Positions 21,945 through 32,560 of a DNA stretch of 64,000 nt are shown piece by piece. Position numbers and translations under genes: made by a program. Under the pieces are notes generated by a model, which saw only the letters and a list, made by a program, of their open reading frames with translations, was not told the origin of the DNA and searched no databases. This DNA comes from Limnomonas spitsbergensis (lineage: Eukaryota; Chlorophyta; Chlorophyceae; Chlamydomonadales): NCBI GenBank assembly GCA_037349105.1, contig JAYJMM010000119.1:3855001-3919000 (forward strand). The letters run 5' to 3'. Numbering within the stretch: the first letter of the stretch is position 1; the number at the start of each line of letters is the position of its first letter.

Positions 21945-23981
21945 CTAGGCCCAGCTGAAATAAATCTCGGCCATGTCGGCAAACATGAAGGCTGCAGCGG
22001 ACTTTGGTCCTTTCTCTGCAGCCTCCATCGCCCTACCTCTGGCTGCAGAAGCCAGGAACGCAGGCAACTGGTCACACTTATCCAGGTAGTGATCACCGTG
22101 GCAGATCTGACAGTTTTTAATTGCCAATGGTCTGCTGGAGGGGTAACCCGATCCTGTTGGTCGCTGCACATTGCTGTACCCACCTCCTCCTCTTCCAGCC
22201 TGGAAAGGCCTGGATGATCCGGCGCTCGGGCCGCAATGCGGGTGCATAGTGCTAGGGTAACCCCCTGCACCTGATCTCACCTCTGTGGCGTGACTCCGAG
22301 GTGTAGCATGCTGACCAGAATTCTGGTTTCTTTTACCAGCGTCTTTGCCCCCCTCTGCAGCCAGGTCCTCAAACCTGATACCTTTCCTGACCTGTGTCCT
22401 CACACGGTACTCATAGGCATTCTGCATGGCCTCAATGATCACACTCGCCTGGACTCTGAAGTTGTCATCTTCAACACCCAAACCCTGAAGCTCTCTCTCA
22501 CACACCTCCTGGAGGTACACTGGTACACCACGCATGATCACATCAATGATAGATGTCCTCTCAATCGTTCCATTGTAAGCGATCTTGTTAGACCCCTGAA
22601 ACGCTGAGTAATCTGACAGACACCGGATCCCAAACTGCCTGGGGTTCTCGCTGACGAGTACCGTCCTGTCAAGCTGATTCTGCTTACCCATGATGCAGCC
22701 CTGGGTCCAAATGGCCAATTCAGCTGATGTTGCAACATTGAGGTAGCGCTTGGCTACCATAAACAGAGCTTCAATAAAGCTGTAGGGCTCGTCCTGCAAT
22801 GGATAAGGCTCGTACTCTCGTACCCCAGCCTCCTCGACCCCCATCAGGACCATCTTATTCCTCCTCATGTTCCCCATGATGGTCTGAGTGCCATCCTGCA
22901 GGAAGTCATTCCTGGTACTGCCATCCCTTCCCTCAATGGCTCTCACCATGGGCGGCATTGCACTCGGGCACAGATATTCTAGCTCAGCAAAGTGCTTCTT
23001 GAGGAAAGCGACCCCTGCTGGCAGAATCGTGCTCATAATAATGCTCACCTGAGCAGACACCGCGTCGTGCAACCTGTGCTCATTATTCCCCCAAAACAAC
23101 CTGAGTGATCGTTCCCATATCCTGTGAGAGATAATGCTCTCAGTCGCTGAGAACTCAACAACCCTGGACGAGTCAATCACAGTCTTCCCATCTAGCTTGA
23201 CATCAGTCAGCCAATTTACTGGACCCGGTGTGGCACTCTCTGAATCAGGGCGTCCACCAGGATCACCTCCTGCATGAGCATGACTCCTGGCAGGGTCTCC
23301 TGACTCGAACAACACACCATGTCTTGACACCCATCTGTGACCTGAAGGCTGACCCCCACCATAAGGTGGTCCACCATTAGGTGGTTGGTTACCTCTTGCT
23401 GGCCCTTGACTATAGCCAGTTCCTGTCCCACCTCCGTGGAACTCACCTCGGTCTTGATGTCCATACCGCAGGTTCTGATTCATGCCCTGCCCTTGCGACT
23501 GACCTTGATTTTGATCATGCCCGTGACCTTGACCAGACTGCTCGTGCTGTCTCTGGCCTTGACTGGAATCCCTCACACCTTGTGGAAACGCATGATGCAT
23601 TCCTCCTGAATACGCAGACTGGAACCCATTCCATGTGGGCTCACTGGGTACATGTTGAGCAGGCCTGAACCTACTCTGATCCTCATGGGACGGCTCTTGA
23701 TGGCTGCGTTCCCGGGACGGTGCATCTGCCGTACCTCTGGTGCTTGCCCGCAGGGGCTCAATGGTCATTGCAGCGTTTCTAGCTGCATCCTCACCTTGCT
23801 GTCGGCGATCATATTCCAGTAGCAGTCTCTGGGCAAGCGCCCCCCTCTCTCGGGCTGCCCTAACCCTGGAGCTATCCAGACCAGAACCAACTAAGCCCTG
23901 AGTAGAGGGGTCCGACCCATAGAACCGCTGTGTCCCTAGGCTACTTTCGACGTACTGTTGAAATCGACAGCGCGCTGTCAA
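21945..23981 (-). CDS. gag-like retroelement protein with zinc knuckle
   Basis: A single intronless frame of 678 residues in a region of split genes. Residues about 100-230 are low-complexity, rich in Gln, Gly, His and Ser. Residues about 250-520 are a globular, mostly helical region with no match I can name (start near NWLTDVKLDGKTV), placed where a capsid would be in a Gag protein. A Gly/Ser/Arg-rich tail follows. It ends with a zinc-knuckle-like CQICHGDHYLDKC, spacing CX2CX3HX4C, which is known from some retroelement Gag proteins (BEL/Pao and others) and is one residue shorter than the common CX2CX4HX4C. No reverse transcriptase or integrase frame lies next to it, so it may be a non-autonomous or truncated element or a domesticated gag. 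The first residues (to about 35) overlap a sequence shared with 37.8 kb, so the true start may be an internal ATG. Confidence 0.65.
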   Translation of the reverse strand: MTARCRFQQYVESSLGTQRFYGSDPSTQGLVGSGLDSSRVRAARERGALAQRLLLEYDRRQQGEDAARNAAMTIEPLRASTRGTADAPSRERSHQEPSHEDQSRFRPAQHVPSEPTWNGFQSAYSGGMHHAFPQGVRDSSQGQRQHEQSGQGHGHDQNQGQSQGQGMNQNLRYGHQDRGEFHGGGTGTGYSQGPARGNQPPNGGPPYGGGQPSGHRWVSRHGVLFESGDPARSHAHAGGDPGGRPDSESATPGPVNWLTDVKLDGKTVIDSSRVVEFSATESIISHRIWERSLRLFWGNNEHRLHDAVSAQVSIIMSTILPAGVAFLKKHFAELEYLCPSAMPPMVRAIEGRDGSTRNDFLQDGTQTIMGNMRRNKMVLMGVEEAGVREYEPYPLQDEPYSFIEALFMVAKRYLNVATSAELAIWTQGCIMGKQNQLDRTVLVSENPRQFGIRCLSDYSAFQGSNKIAYNGTIERTSIIDVIMRGVPVYLQEVCERELQGLGVEDDNFRVQASVIIEAMQNAYEYRVRTQVRKGIRFEDLAAEGGKDAGKRNQNSGQHATPRSHATEVRSGAGGYPSTMHPHCGPSAGSSRPFQAGRGGGGYSNVQRPTGSGYPSSRPLAIKNCQICHGDHYLDKCDQLPAFLASAARGRAMEAAEKGPKSAAAFMFADMAEIYFSWA
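23926..23949 (-). repeat. shared element-end sequence, copy 1
   Basis: Read on the minus strand this 24-bp block contains GTAGCCTAGGGACACAGCG. It is identical to 37818-37841 on the plus strand. Each copy is followed after 17-21 bp by a second shared block, GTCGGACCCCTCTAC. Outside it, towards 24.03 kb, lie CGACAGC/GCTGTCG motifs like those outside the second copy. It probably marks the end of a mobile element. Confidence 0.7.
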
Positions 23982-24259
23982 TTACTGACTTCCACTGTTG
24001 GAAATTGCGTGCGCTGTCGATAACTGTGTTGTACCTTCGAGCACTTTTCAACAGCGAAAAAACAACAGCCGAGTAGCCGAGTAGCGGAATGCACACTCTT
24101 TCCGTCATCGCCCCTACATTTAACGCTTTCGCTGGCTTTGCCTGGATTCAAATAAGAACGTCGCGATGTATGCATATTTAAGTTTATTTAACAATGGCGG
24201 GTTTCATATGCCCTCACCACAGTTGGATTACCGGAGCTGGCTAAATTGCTTTCGCGTCG

Positions 24260-24400
24260 GGTTGGACGTACGTGTTGCCAAGCTTTCGTGACCGCATGGA
24301 CATGCTGCCCAACTCGCGCACCAGCCTGGTACTGCTGGCCAGCTTGCTTGCGCGCCAGCCTAGACATGTCGCCAAGCTATCGCGCCAGCATGGACTTGCA
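24260..24400 (+). repeat. diverged units related to the 34-bp satellite
   Basis: This stretch includes CTGGTACTGCTGGCCAGCTTGCTTGCGCGCCAGCCTAGAC (given here as adjoining blocks CTGGTACTGCTGGCCAGC, TTGCTTGCGCG and CCAGCCTAGAC), which follows the 34-bp unit found at 29-35 kb, and a phrase ATGGACATGCTGCCCAACT that recurs at about 29117. It borders the 20-bp satellite on its left. Confidence 0.7.
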
Positions 24401-24424
24401 TTTGAGGCTGTGAGGCATGAGGCT

Positions 24425-27400
24425 GTGAGGCATTCCTTAGGCTGTGCGGCTTTCCTCCCGGTTGTCAGCAAGTTTTTCAGGCTGAGCAGCATGTCTTCAG
24501 GTTGTGCGGCATTTCTCCCACCTATGCAGCATTTGCTCAGGCTGTGCGGCATTCCTTCAAGTTGTGCGGCATTCCAACCTGCTGTGTGGCATTTTCTCAG
24601 GCTGTGAGGGATTCCTTCAAGTTGTGCAGCATTCCCTCCGGCTGTGAAGCATTTTCTCAGGCTGTAAGACATTCCTTCAGGTTGTGCGGCATTCCAACCT
24701 GCTGTGCGGCATTTTGTCAGGCTGTGAGGCATTCCTTCAAGTTGTGCGGCATTCCTCCCGGCTGTGAAGCATTTTCTCAGGCTGTAAGACATTCCTTCAG
24801 GTTGTGCGGCATTCCTCCCGGCTGTGCGGCATTTTCTCAGGCTGTGCGGCATTCCTCCAGGTTGTGCGGCATTCCTCCAGGTTGTGCGGCATTCCTCCCG
24901 GCTGTGCAGCACTTTCTCAGGCTGTGAGGCATTCCTTCAGTTTAAGCAACATTCCTCCCGGCTGTGCGGCATTTTTTCAGGCTGTGCAGCATTTCTTCAG
25001 GTTGTGCGGCATTCCTCCTGGCTGTGCAGCATTTTCACAGGCTGTGCGGCATTCCTTCAGGTTGTGCGGCATTCCTCCTGGCTGTGCAGCATTTTCACAA
25101 GCTGTGTGGCATTCCTTCAGGTTGTGCAGCTTTCCTCCTGGCTGTGCGGCTTTTTCTCAGGCCGTGCGGCATTCCTTCAGGTTCTGTGACATTCCTCCTG
25201 GCTGTGCAGGCGGCATTCCTTCCGCATTTCATCAGGTTGTGCGGCATTCCTCCTGGCTGTGAGGCATTTTCTCAGGCTGTGAGGCATTCCTTCAAGTTGT
25301 GCGGCATTCCTCCCGGCTGTGAGGCATTTCCTCAGGCTGTGAGGCATTCCTTCAAGTTGTGCAACATTCCTCCCGGCTGTCAGCAAGTTTCTCAGGCTGT
25401 AAGGCATTCCTTCAGGTTGAGCGGCATCCCTTCCGGTTGTGCGGAATTTTCTCAGGTTGTGCAGAATTACTCCAGGTTGTGCGGCATTCCTCCCGGCTGT
25501 GTGGCATTTTCTCAGGCTGTGCAGCATTTCTTCAGGTTCTGCGACATTCCTCCTGGCTGTGAGGCATTCCTTAGGCTGTGCGGCATTCCTTCAGGTTGTG
25601 CGGCATTCCTCCCGGCTGTCAGCAAGTTTCTCAGGCTGTGCGGCATTTCTTCAGGTTATGCGGCATATCTCCCAGCTGTGCAGCATTTTCTCAGGCTGTG
25701 AGGCATTTCTTCAGGTTGTGCGGCATTCCAACCTGCTGTGCGGCAGATTCCTTGGCTGTGAGGCATTTATTAACGTTGTGCGGCATTACTTTTGGCTGTG
25801 CGGCATTTTCTCAGGCTGTGCAGCATTTCTTAAGGTTGTGCAATATTCCTCCTGGCTGTGAGGCATTCCTTAGGCTGTGCGGCATTCCTTCAGGTTGTGC
25901 GGCATTCCTCCCGGCTGTCAGCAAGTTTCTCAGGCTGTGCGGCATTTCTTCAGGTTATGCGGCATATCTCCAAGCTGTGCAGCATTTTCTCAGGCTGTGA
26001 GGCATTTCTTCAGGTTGTGCCATTCCAACCTGCTGTGCGGCAGATTCCTTGGCTGTGAGGCATTTATTAACGTTGTGCGGCTTTACTTTTGGCTGTGCGA
26101 CATTTTCTCAGGCTGTGCAGCATTTATTTAGGTTGTGCAATATTCTTCCTGGCTGTGAGGCATTTTTTCTGGCTGTGAGGCATTCCTTCATGTTGTGAGG
26201 CATGAGGCACGAGGCTTGAGGCATGAGGCATGAGGCTGTGAGGCATGAGGCTGTGAAGCATTCCTTAGGCTGTGCGGCATTCCGTCAGGTTGTGCGGCAT
26301 TCCTCCCAGCTGTCAGCAAGTTTCTCAGGCTAAGCAGCATTTCTTCAGGTTGTGCAGCTTTTCTCCCAGCTGTGCAGCATTTTGTCTGGCTGTGAGGCAT
26401 TCCTTGAAGCTGCGGCTGTCGGCTGTCGGCTGTGCGACTGTCAGCAAGTTTCTCAGGCTGTGAAGCATTTTCTCAGGCTGAAAGACATTCCTTCAGGTTG
26501 TGAGGCATTCCTCCCTGTTGTGAGGCATTTTCTCAGGCTGTGCGGCATTCCTTCAGGTTGTGTGGCATACCTCCCGGCTGTGCCACATTTTCTCAGGCTG
26601 TGCAACATTCCCTCAGGTTGTGCAACATTCCAACCTGCTGTAAGGCATTTTCTCTGGCTGTGAGGCGTTCCTTCAAGTTGTGCGGCATTCCTCCCGGCTG
26701 TCAGAAAGTTTCTCAGGTTGTAAGGCATGCCCTCACGTTGTGCATCATTCCTCCCGGCTGTGCGGCATTTTCTCAGGCTGTGAGGCATTCCTTCAAGTTG
26801 TGCGGCATTCCTTCCGGCTGTGAAGCATTTTCTCAGGCTGTAAGACATTCCTTCAGGTTGTGCAACATTCCAACCAACTGTGACGTATTTTCTCAGGCTG
26901 TGCGGCATTCCTTCAGGTTGTGCGGCATTCCTCCCGGATGTGCGACATTTTCTCAGGCTGAGCAACATTCCCTCAGGTTAGTTGTGCAACATTCCAACCT
27001 GCTGTGAGGCATTTTCTCTGGCTGTGCGGCATTCCTCCCGGCTGTGCGACATTTTCTCAGGCTGTGCAACATTCCCTCAGGTTGTGCAACATTCCAACCT
27101 GCTGTGAGGCATTTTCTCTGGCTGTGAGGCGTTCCTTCAAGTTGTGCGGCATTCCTCCCGGCTGTTAGAAAGTTTCTCAAGCTTAGAGGCATTCCTTCAA
27201 GTTGTGCGGCATTCCTCCCGGCTGTCAGCAAGTTTGTCAGCTGTAAGGCATGCCCTCACGTTGTGCGTCATTCCTCCCTGTTGTGCGGCGTTTCATCCCG
27301 TGCGGCATTTCATCCCGTGCGGCATTTCCTCCCGGCTGTGCGGCATTTCCTCCCGGCTGTGCGTCATTCCTCCCGGCTTTGCGGCATATGCTCAGGCTGT

Positions 27401-27800
27401 GCAGCATTTCATCAGGTTGTGCAGATTCCTCCTAGCTGTAAGGCATTTTCTCAGGTTGTTAGGCATTCCTTCAAGCTGTGCGGCATTCCTCCCGGCTGTG
27501 CAGCATTTTCTTAGGCTGTGCGGCATTCCTTCAGGTTGTGCGGCATAACTCCCAGCTGTGCGGTATTTTCTCAGGCTGTGAGGCATTCCTTCAAATTGTG
27601 CGGCATTCCCCCCGGCTGTGAGGCATTTCTCAGGCTGTGACGCATGCCTTCAGGTTGTGCGGCTTTCCTTAGGCTGGGAGGCATTCCTTCAAGTTGTGTG
27701 GCATTCTTCCTGGCTGTGTGGCATTTCTTTTGGTTGTGCGGCATTCCTCCCAGTTGTGATGCATTTGCTCAGGCTGTGCGGTATTCCTTCAGGTTGTGCC
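24425..27800. repeat. 20-bp satellite with 60-bp higher-order unit
   Basis: About 3.4 kb of tandem 20-bp units, each a variant of GCTGTGCGGCATTCCTYCNG. In large parts three variants follow in fixed order and repeat every 60 bp: one ending in ATTTTCTCAG, one in ATTCCTTCAG or ATTCCTTCAA, one in ATTCCTCCCG. Units are diverged by point changes and a few indels. Because 20 is not a multiple of 3 and the unit has few stops, long Cys/His/Ala-rich frames open on both strands (for example 24241-24912 minus and 24964-25701 plus). They are by-products. Confidence 0.95.
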
Positions 27801-28136
27801 GGCAGAAGCAAACCTCACATCCAGGGCTTCCATGTAAGTGAGCTGGACACACTCAGCACTGACTCCGGAGTCAAGGCAGGCGTCCAGCGTCTTCATCAAT
27901 TCTTGGTTGACAGCACTGACGTTGTCGTCGTCACTTTTGGAAGCATCAATGCAAAAAACGTGCAACCAGTACTCCTTTGATTTACTTTGCAACAGACTGA
28001 TCAAGGGTTCATACGTTATATCGTCGACGGAAAGCAATTCGGGCGTCCCTCTAGGCGAGGTCATACGAATGCAATGTATAAGAATTTTGTCGGCGGTGGG
28101 CTTCTTATCGCCGCAGTGAGTGTGGGAATCACACAC
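27789..28136 (-). pseudogene. 116-residue open frame of unknown function, probably a transposon-related fragment
   Basis: The frame has ordinary coding-like composition (CIDASKSDDDNVSAVNQEL, LMKTLDACLDSG), in contrast to the satellite on its left. Its N-terminal part (DKKPTADKILIHCIRMTS) is mirrored in the right arm of the inverted repeat at about 28608-28664, where the matching frame reads DKKPTVDK, a stop, then SIIHCSRMTS. The C-terminal end runs into the 20-bp satellite at about 27800, so the gene is cut there. I do not recognise the family. Confidence 0.35.
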
Positions 28137-28673
28137 GAAGTGGGGGAATCACACACGAAGTGTGGGAATCACACACTGAGAATGGGAATCACTCACTGAG
28201 TATGGGAATCACTCACTGAGTATGGAAATTACTCACTAAGTATGAAAAATCACTTCAGGGGTATGCGAACTGTCGATTCTCAACAGTGACGGTACTATTT
28301 CGACAGCGGCTGTGGCTTTACAACCGTGACTGTTTGTCATTAACATCGCCTGTCGATAATTCGGCAACTTCTACTGTGAAATAGCGACAGTCGCTGTCGA
28401 AATAGTACCGCCACTGTTGAGATTCGAAATTATACGGATAAATCACCACAGTCGCTGTCGAAATAGTACCGTCCCTGTTGAGAATCGACAGTTCGCATAC
28501 TCCTGAAGTGATTTCCCTACTCAGTGAGTGATTCCCATACTCAGTGAGTGATTCCCATACTCAGTGTGTGATTCCCCCACTTCGTGTGTGATTCCCACAC
28601 TCACTGTGGCGATAAGAAGCCCACCGTCGACAAATGATCTATCATACATTGCAGTCGTATGACCTCAGTCGCC
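28054..28673. mobile_element. foldback-type inverted repeat element
   Basis: Left arm about 28054-28310 and right arm about 28448-28673 are inverted copies. From outside in each arm has: a GGCGA...GTCATACGA.TGCAATGTAT block, GGTGGGCTTCTTATCGCC, a run of 19-20-bp units (GGGAATCAC(A/T)CAC(G/T)(A/G)AGT type), CACTTCAGG.GTATGCGAA, CTGTCGATTCTCAACAG and ACGGTACTATTTCGACAGC. The spacer holds a further partial copy of the inner block (GCTGTCGAAATAGTACCG at about 28392 and again at 28452). No transposase is inside. The mirrored arms with internal tandem units are typical of Foldback-like or other non-autonomous DNA elements. The superfamily is not determined. Confidence 0.8.
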
Positions 28674-29020
28674 TTGAGCGGTGGAAGAAATCCGACCGCC
28701 GTCGAATGGAACTCTCGTCTACTAGCACGGCCCGCCATCCCCATCCACATTCCGCATTTAGTGCCCTATCCGCCTGTCAGCAAGTGCACTACTTCATCCA
28801 TCGATGGTTCCGCAGTAGCGCATGAAGTCCTCAACATCAAGCCCATACGCTTAGCGTCATGTACTAGGCTTAGGGTTGGCAAAAAAAATGTACGGACGAT
28901 GGGGCAGCAGACATTCCCTCAAGATCACATCTCACCTGTCAACGACACAAAAATTATTCGTCAAGTCTTAATGATGTCTTCAAACATGAAAACGGTCCCC
29001 TGGCTACCCTCAACTATATA
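28674..29020. other. spacer between inverted repeat and 34-bp satellite
   Basis: About 350 bp outside the right arm. A 143-residue frame (28659-29090, +) crosses it but has no recognisable domain. No other feature seen. Confidence 0.4.
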
Positions 29021-29640
29021 CATTTGTCATGCTGCCCTGCTTACGCACCATGCTACTACTGCTAGCCAGCTTGCTTGCGCACCCGCCTAGACATGTCGTC
29101 AAGTTTCAGCGCCAACATGGACATGCTGCCCAACTTATGCACCAGCCTAGTTCTCCAGGCGAGCTTGCTGCTGGCGCACCAACCTCATACTGCTGGCCAG
29201 CTCGCTAGCACACCATTCTAAACCCATTGTCAATCTCAGTCCTACGCCCAGATGGACATGCTGCCCATCTTATGCACAACCCTAGTTCTGTTGCCCAACT
29301 TGTTTGCGCACCACTTAAGTACTAATGGCCAGCTTGTTTGCGCACCAGCCTGATACTGTTAGCCAGCTTGCTTGTGCGCCACGCTACACATGTTGCCGTG
29401 CTTCCGCACCAACATGGACATCCTACCCTACTTGCGCACTAGCTTGGTAATACATGCCAGTTTGCTTGCACTCCAGCCTGAATATGCTATCAAGCGTCCA
29501 CGCCCACAAAGACCTGGTGCCCAGCTTACGGACCAGCCTGGCCAGCTGGCTTGCGCACCACCCTAGTACTCATGGCTACCTTGCTTGTGCACTAACCTAG
29601 TTATCCTGGCCAGCATGCTTACGCACCACCCTAGTTTTGT
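29021..29640 (+). repeat. diverged left edge of the 34-bp satellite
   Basis: Units are recognisable by CCAGCTTGCTTGCGCACCA and ATGGACATGCTGCCCAACTT but differ widely from one another in sequence and spacing. This is what the old edge of an array looks like when unequal exchange homogenises only the centre. Confidence 0.8.
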
Positions 29641-32060
29641 TGGCATGCTTGCTTGCGCATCACCCTAGTGCTGTTGGCCAGCTTGCTTGCGCATCACCCT
29701 AGTGCTGTTGGCCAGCTTGCTTGCGCATCACCCTAGTGCTGTTGGCCAGCTTGCTTGCGCATCACCCTAGTGCTGTTGGCCAGCTTGCTTGCGCATCACC
29801 CTAGGATAGTGCTGTTGGCCAGCTTGCTTGCGCATCACCCTAGTGCTGTTGGCCAGCTTGCTTGCGCATCACCCTAGTGCTGTTGGCCAGCTTGCTTGCG
29901 CATCACCCTAGAATAGTGCTGTTGGCCAGCTTGCTTGCGCATCACCCTAGTGCTGTTGGCCAGCTTGCTTGCGCATCACCCTAGTGCTGTTGGCCAGCTT
30001 GCTTGCGCATCACCCTAGTGCTGTTGGCCAGCTTGCTTGCGCATCACCCTAGTGCTGTTGGCCAGCTTGCTTGCGCATCACCCTAGTGCTGTTGGCCAGC
30101 TTGCTTGCGCATCACCCTAGTGCTGTTGGCCAGCATGCTTGCGCATCACCCTAGTGCTGTTGGCCAGCTTGCTTGCGCATCACCCTAGTGCTGTTGGCAT
30201 GCTTGCTTTCGCATCACCCTAGTGCTGTTGGCCAGCTTGCTTGCGCATCACCCTAGTGCTGTTGGCCAGCTTGCTTGCGCATCACCCTAGTGCTGTTGGC
30301 CAGCTTGCTTGCGCATCACCCTAGGATAGTGCTGTTGGCCAGCTTGCTTGCGCATCACCCTAGTGCTGTTGGCCAGCTTGCTTGCGCATCACCCTAGGAT
30401 AGTGCTGTTGGCCAGCTTGCTTGCGCATCACCCTAGTGCTGTTGGCCAGCTTGCTTGCGCATCACCCTAGTGCTGTTGGCCAGCTTGCTTGCGCATCACC
30501 CTAGTGCTGTTGGCCAGCTTGCTTGCGCATCACCCTAGTGCTGTTGGCCAGCTTGCTTGCGCATCACCCTAGTGCTATTGGCCAGCTTGCTTGCGCATCA
30601 CCCTAGTGCTGTTGGCCAGCTTGCTTGCGCATCACCCTAGTGCTGTTGGCCAGCTTGCTTGCGCATCACCCTAGTGCTGTTGGCCAGCTTGCTTTCGCAT
30701 CACCCTAGTGCTGTTGGCCAGCTTGCTTGCGCATCACCCTAGTGCTGTTGGCCAGCTTGCTTGCGCATCACCCTAGTGCTGTTGGCCAGCTTGCTTGCGC
30801 ATCACCCTAGGATAGTGCTGTTGGCCAGCTTGCTTGCGCATCACCCTAGTGCTGTTGGCCAGCTTGCTTGCGCATCACCCTAGTGCTGTTGGCCAGCTTG
30901 CTTGCGCATCACCCTAGTGCTGTTGGCCAGCTTGCTTGCGCATCACCCTAGTGCTGTTGGCCAGCTTGCTTGCGCATCACCCTAGTGCTGTTGGCCAGCT
31001 TGCTTGCGCATCACCCTAGTGCTGTTGGCCAGCTTGCTTGCGCATCACCCTAGTGCTGTTGGCCAGCTTGCTTTCGCATCACCCTAGTGCTGTTGGCCAG
31101 CTTGCTTGCGCATCACCCTAGTGCTGTTGGCCAGCTTGCTTGCGCATCACCCTAGTGCTGTTGGCCAGCTTGCTTGCGCATCACCCTAGGATAGTGCTGT
31201 TGGCCAGCTTGCTTGCGCATCACCCTAGTGCTGTTGGCCAGCTTGCTTGCGCATCACCCTAGTGCTGTTGGCCAGCTTGCTTGCGCATCACCCTAGTGCT
31301 GTTGGCCAGCTTGCTTGCGCATCACCCTAGTGCTGTTGGCCAGCTTGCTTGCGCATCACCCTAGTGCTGTTGGCCAGCTTGCTTGCGCATCACCCTAGTG
31401 CTGTTGGCCAGCTTGCTTGCGCATCACCCTAGTGCTGTTGGCATGCTTGCTTTCGCATCACCCTAGTGCTGTTGGCCAGCTTGCTTGCGCATCACCCTAG
31501 TGCTGTTGGCCAGCTTGCTTGCGCATCACCCTAGGATAGTGCTGTTGGCCAGCTTGCTTGCGCATCACCCTAGTGCTGTTGGCCAGCTTGCTTGCGCATC
31601 ACCCTAGGATAGTGCTGTTGGCCAGCTTGCTTGCGCATCACCCTGATGCTGTTGGCCAGCTTGCTTGCGCATCACCCTAGTGCTGTTGGCCAGCTTGTTT
31701 GCGCATCACCCTAGTGCTGTTGGCCAGCTTGCTTGCGCATCACCCTAGTGCTGTTGGCCAGCTTGCTTGCGCATCACCCTAGTGCTGTTGGCATGCTTGC
31801 TTTCGCATCACCCTAGTGCTGTTGGCCAGCTTGCTTGCGCATCACCCTAGTGCTGTTGGCCAGCTTGCTTGCGCATCACCCTAGTGCTGTTGGCATGCTT
31901 GCTTGCGCATCACCCTAGGATAGTGCTGTTGGCCAGCTTGCTTGCGCATCACCCTAGTGCTGTTGGCCAGCTTGCTTGCGCATCACCCTAGTACTGTTGG
32001 CCAGCTTGCTTGCGCACCACCCTAGTACTGTTGGCCAGCTTGCTTGCGCATCACCCTATT
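29641..32060 (+). repeat. 34-bp satellite, domain A
   Basis: About 70 units of 34 bp with the blocks TAGTGCTGTTGGCCAGC and TTGCTTGCGCATCACCC, almost identical to each other. A 5-bp insertion (GGATA) lengthens some units to 39 bp. Rare variants (GCTTTCGCATC, GGCATGCTTGC) recur at regular distances, for example GCTTTCGC at about 30690, 31069 and 31448, each 379 bp apart. That equals eleven units including one with the insertion. Confidence 0.95.
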
Positions 32061-32560
32061 ACTGTTGGCATGCTTGTTTGCGCACCAGCCTAGTACAGTT
32101 GGCCAGCTTGCTTGCGCACCTCCCTAGTACTGATGGCTAGCTTGCTTGTGCACCAACCTAGTTCTCCTAGCCAGCATGCTTACGCTTCACCGTAATACTG
32201 TTGGCATGCTTGCTTGCGCACCAGCCTAGTACTGTTGGCCAGCTTGCTTGCGCACCACCCTAGTGCTTCTGACCAGCTTGCTTACGCACCAACCTATTAC
32301 TGTAATTACTGTTGGTCTGCTTGCTTGCGCACCAGCCTAGTACTTTTGGCCAGGTTGCTTACACACCCTCCTAGGACTGTTGGCCTGGTTGCTTGCAAAC
32401 CACCCTAATACTGCTGGCCAACTTGCTTGCACACCACGCACCCTGGTACTCATGGCTAGCAAACTTGAGCACCAACCTAGTACTCCTGGCCATGTTGCTT
32501 ACACACCACCATAGTACTTTTGGCTATCTTGCTTGTGCACCAGCCTATTATTGCTGGCCT
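32061..32560 (+). repeat. heterogeneous junction between satellite domains A and B
   Basis: Unit variants are mixed here (TAGTACTGTTGGCC, TTCTGACC, TTACTGTAATTACTGTTGG), with occasional length changes. The stretch joins two homogeneous domains of different consensus. Confidence 0.8.

Noticed and set aside
22290..22607. Plus-strand frame of 105 codons inside the gag-like ORF
   Set aside because: Antisense shadow of the 678-residue minus-strand frame; no independent support.
24241..27780. Many long Cys/His/Ala-rich open frames on both strands (for example 223 and 245 codons)
   Set aside because: They are the same 20-bp repeat read in different frames. All frames are open on both strands, with no start context and no domain.
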